A stretch of DNA of 14,582 nt, taken from an uncultured Planctomycetaceae bacterium (GTDB lineage Bacteria; Planctomycetota; Planctomycetia; Pirellulales; Lacipirellulaceae). Every line of letters begins with the position of its first letter. The first letter of the stretch is position 1. The DNA is taken from the NCBI GenBank assembly GCA_937860165.1, contig CALMBE010000612.1:1-14582 (forward strand), given 5' to 3'. Positions 13,931 to 14,582 of the stretch are shown piece after piece. A model generated the notes under the pieces. It did not search any database. It was not told the DNA's origin and was given only the letters and a program-made list of their open reading frames with translations. Position numbers and translations under genes: made by a program.

Positions 13931-14357
13931 CAACATTTGGTTGGCGTTGGTGCTTTCTAAACACGAGTTTCATGGTGTGACGCGCGCCTGGTTCGCGGAC
14001 CGCAAGCCGGCCGAGCCCACGCTGTTTTGTCGTTCCACGCAGCAGTCTTTCTTGCGGTTGCTCACGACACGCGCGGTGCTGGCCCCCTACGGAATTCCAC
14101 CTTTGAGCAATGAGGCGGCATGGTCGGCCTATGAGGGTTTCCTGGCCGATGAACGCATCTCGTGGGTAGAGGAGCCGCGTGGTTTGGAATCCTCTTGGAA
14201 GAAGCTGGCCGGCTGTTCGCAGGCCTCCCCGAAACTGTGGGCAGACGCCTATCTGGCGGCCTTTGCCATGGCAGGCGGATATCAGCTCGTGACAACCGAC
14301 AAAGGGTTCAAGCAATTCAAGGGGCTCGATCTCGTTGTGCTTTCGTCGAAAAGCTGA
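13914..14357 (+). CDS. vapC: VapC-type PIN-domain ribonuclease toxin
   Basis: A 147-residue PIN-domain protein. The N-terminal MPLADSNIWLALVLSKHEFH carries the metal ligand Asp5. FCRSTQQSFLRLLTTRAVL (38-56) is typical of the subfamily known from mycobacterial VapCs, in which a Gln occurs where others have Glu. The C-terminal acidic residues are Asp111 in KLWADAYLAAFA and Asp129 in TTDKGF. Together they form the Mg-dependent RNase site; family members cut tRNA or rRNA, target here unknown. The ATG overlaps the vapB end by 17 bases, and AGGAAG lies within the vapB codons upstream. All visible catalytic residues are intact, so the operon should be functional. Confidence 0.92.
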   Translation: MPLADSNIWLALVLSKHEFHGVTRAWFADRKPAEPTLFCRSTQQSFLRLLTTRAVLAPYGIPPLSNEAAWSAYEGFLADERISWVEEPRGLESSWKKLAGCSQASPKLWADAYLAAFAMAGGYQLVTTDKGFKQFKGLDLVVLSSKS

Positions 14358-14379
14358 AGCCGAACCAGCCGTTATGTGC

Positions 14380-14401
14380 CACTGCTAACTGGTTAGCAGT
14401 G
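14380..14401. repeat. perfect hairpin repeat CACTGCTAAC/GTTAGCAGTG
   Basis: Two 10-base arms separated by only TG. It follows vapC by 22 bases but has no T-run, so it resembles a dispersed palindromic repeat more than a terminator, though it might still block read-through or protect the mRNA end. Confidence 0.8.
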
Positions 14402-14477
14402 CTTGACCCCGATTGTTGATCTCGTGATCCACCTCAAAAGCGGTTCGATTCTGAATCCGCGCCTTGTTACGAAAACA

Positions 14478-14495
14478 CTGCTGGCAGGCCAGCAG
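14478..14495. repeat. hairpin repeat CTGCTGG/CCAGCAG
   Basis: A perfect 7-bp stem with the loop CAGG, preceded by CA so that it reads CACTGCTGG, similar in its first bases to the hairpin at 14380. I associate the CACTGCTGG...CCAGCAG type with planctomycete intergenic repeats, from memory. Confidence 0.7.
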
Positions 14496-14527
14496 GCAGG
14501 GCCAATCACTTTTTCACTTTGGGGTGT

Positions 14528-14559
14528 CATGCTCACGCTGGTACTCCGGCGTGGGCATG
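14528..14559. repeat. hairpin repeat CATGCTCACGC/GCGTGGGCATG
   Basis: An 11-bp stem with one G-T wobble around a 10-base loop (TGGTACTCCG). The motif GCGTGGGCATG is, from memory, another common planctomycete repeat. It closes a 180-bp cluster of three different hairpins after vapBC. Confidence 0.75.
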
Positions 14560-14582
14560 TGAATCGTCGAGAAAACATGGCC

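Noticed and set aside
14393..14578. 61-codon minus-strand frame at the right edge
   Set aside because: It consists largely of the three hairpin repeats and is unlikely to be coding.

Overview
The window looks like chromosomal DNA of a Planctomycetes bacterium, probably of the Pirellulales type. This is an inference from several signs: an RpoD with a long acidic N-terminus and the region 2 sequence CTYATWW, weak or absent Shine-Dalgarno sites on most genes, a pair of DUF697 GTPases, and many short palindromic and heptameric intergenic repeats of a kind I associate with that phylum. No rRNA, tRNA, CRISPR array or complete transposon was seen.

Left part (1-5502, all minus strand). The primary sigma factor gene rpoD (653-2227) ends in a 35-bp sequence that occurs again at 54-88. 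Between the copies lie two small genes resembling a toxin-antitoxin-like pair, so the unit looks like a roughly 0.6-kb cassette inserted at the 3' end of rpoD. Upstream of rpoD is a 1.17-kb stretch without a convincing gene; it holds a 40-bp imperfect palindrome and a small hairpin. Next come a Cys-repeat protein of unknown function, flanked by 19-bp inverted repeats and heptamers, and a class I methyltransferase just upstream of it.

Middle part (5503-10506, minus strand). A UPF0175 antitoxin gene is followed by only the first 25 codons of its PIN-domain toxin; the rest is replaced by a REPIN-like palindromic repeat. A lone AAA ATPase with a less GC-rich look has a strong promoter overlapped by two 12-bp palindromes. 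Two paralogous GTPases with DUF697-type C-termini, one membrane-anchored and one soluble, are translationally coupled.

Right part (10507-14582). A RecQ helicase gene on the plus strand converges with a ParE/RelE-type toxin-antitoxin operon. A VapBC operon follows, then a cluster of three hairpin repeats.

The most interesting themes are (a) at least three toxin-antitoxin loci (one broken) plus a fourth TA-like pair; (b) the same promoter geometry at the three antitoxin genes, with a -35 box, a 17-18 bp spacer, a -10 box, then exactly 6 nt before the ATG, which predicts leaderless mRNAs; (c) the 35-bp duplication of the rpoD end; and (d) short palindromic repeats that have cut or bounded genes. 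No single complete new defence system could be proven from sequence alone.
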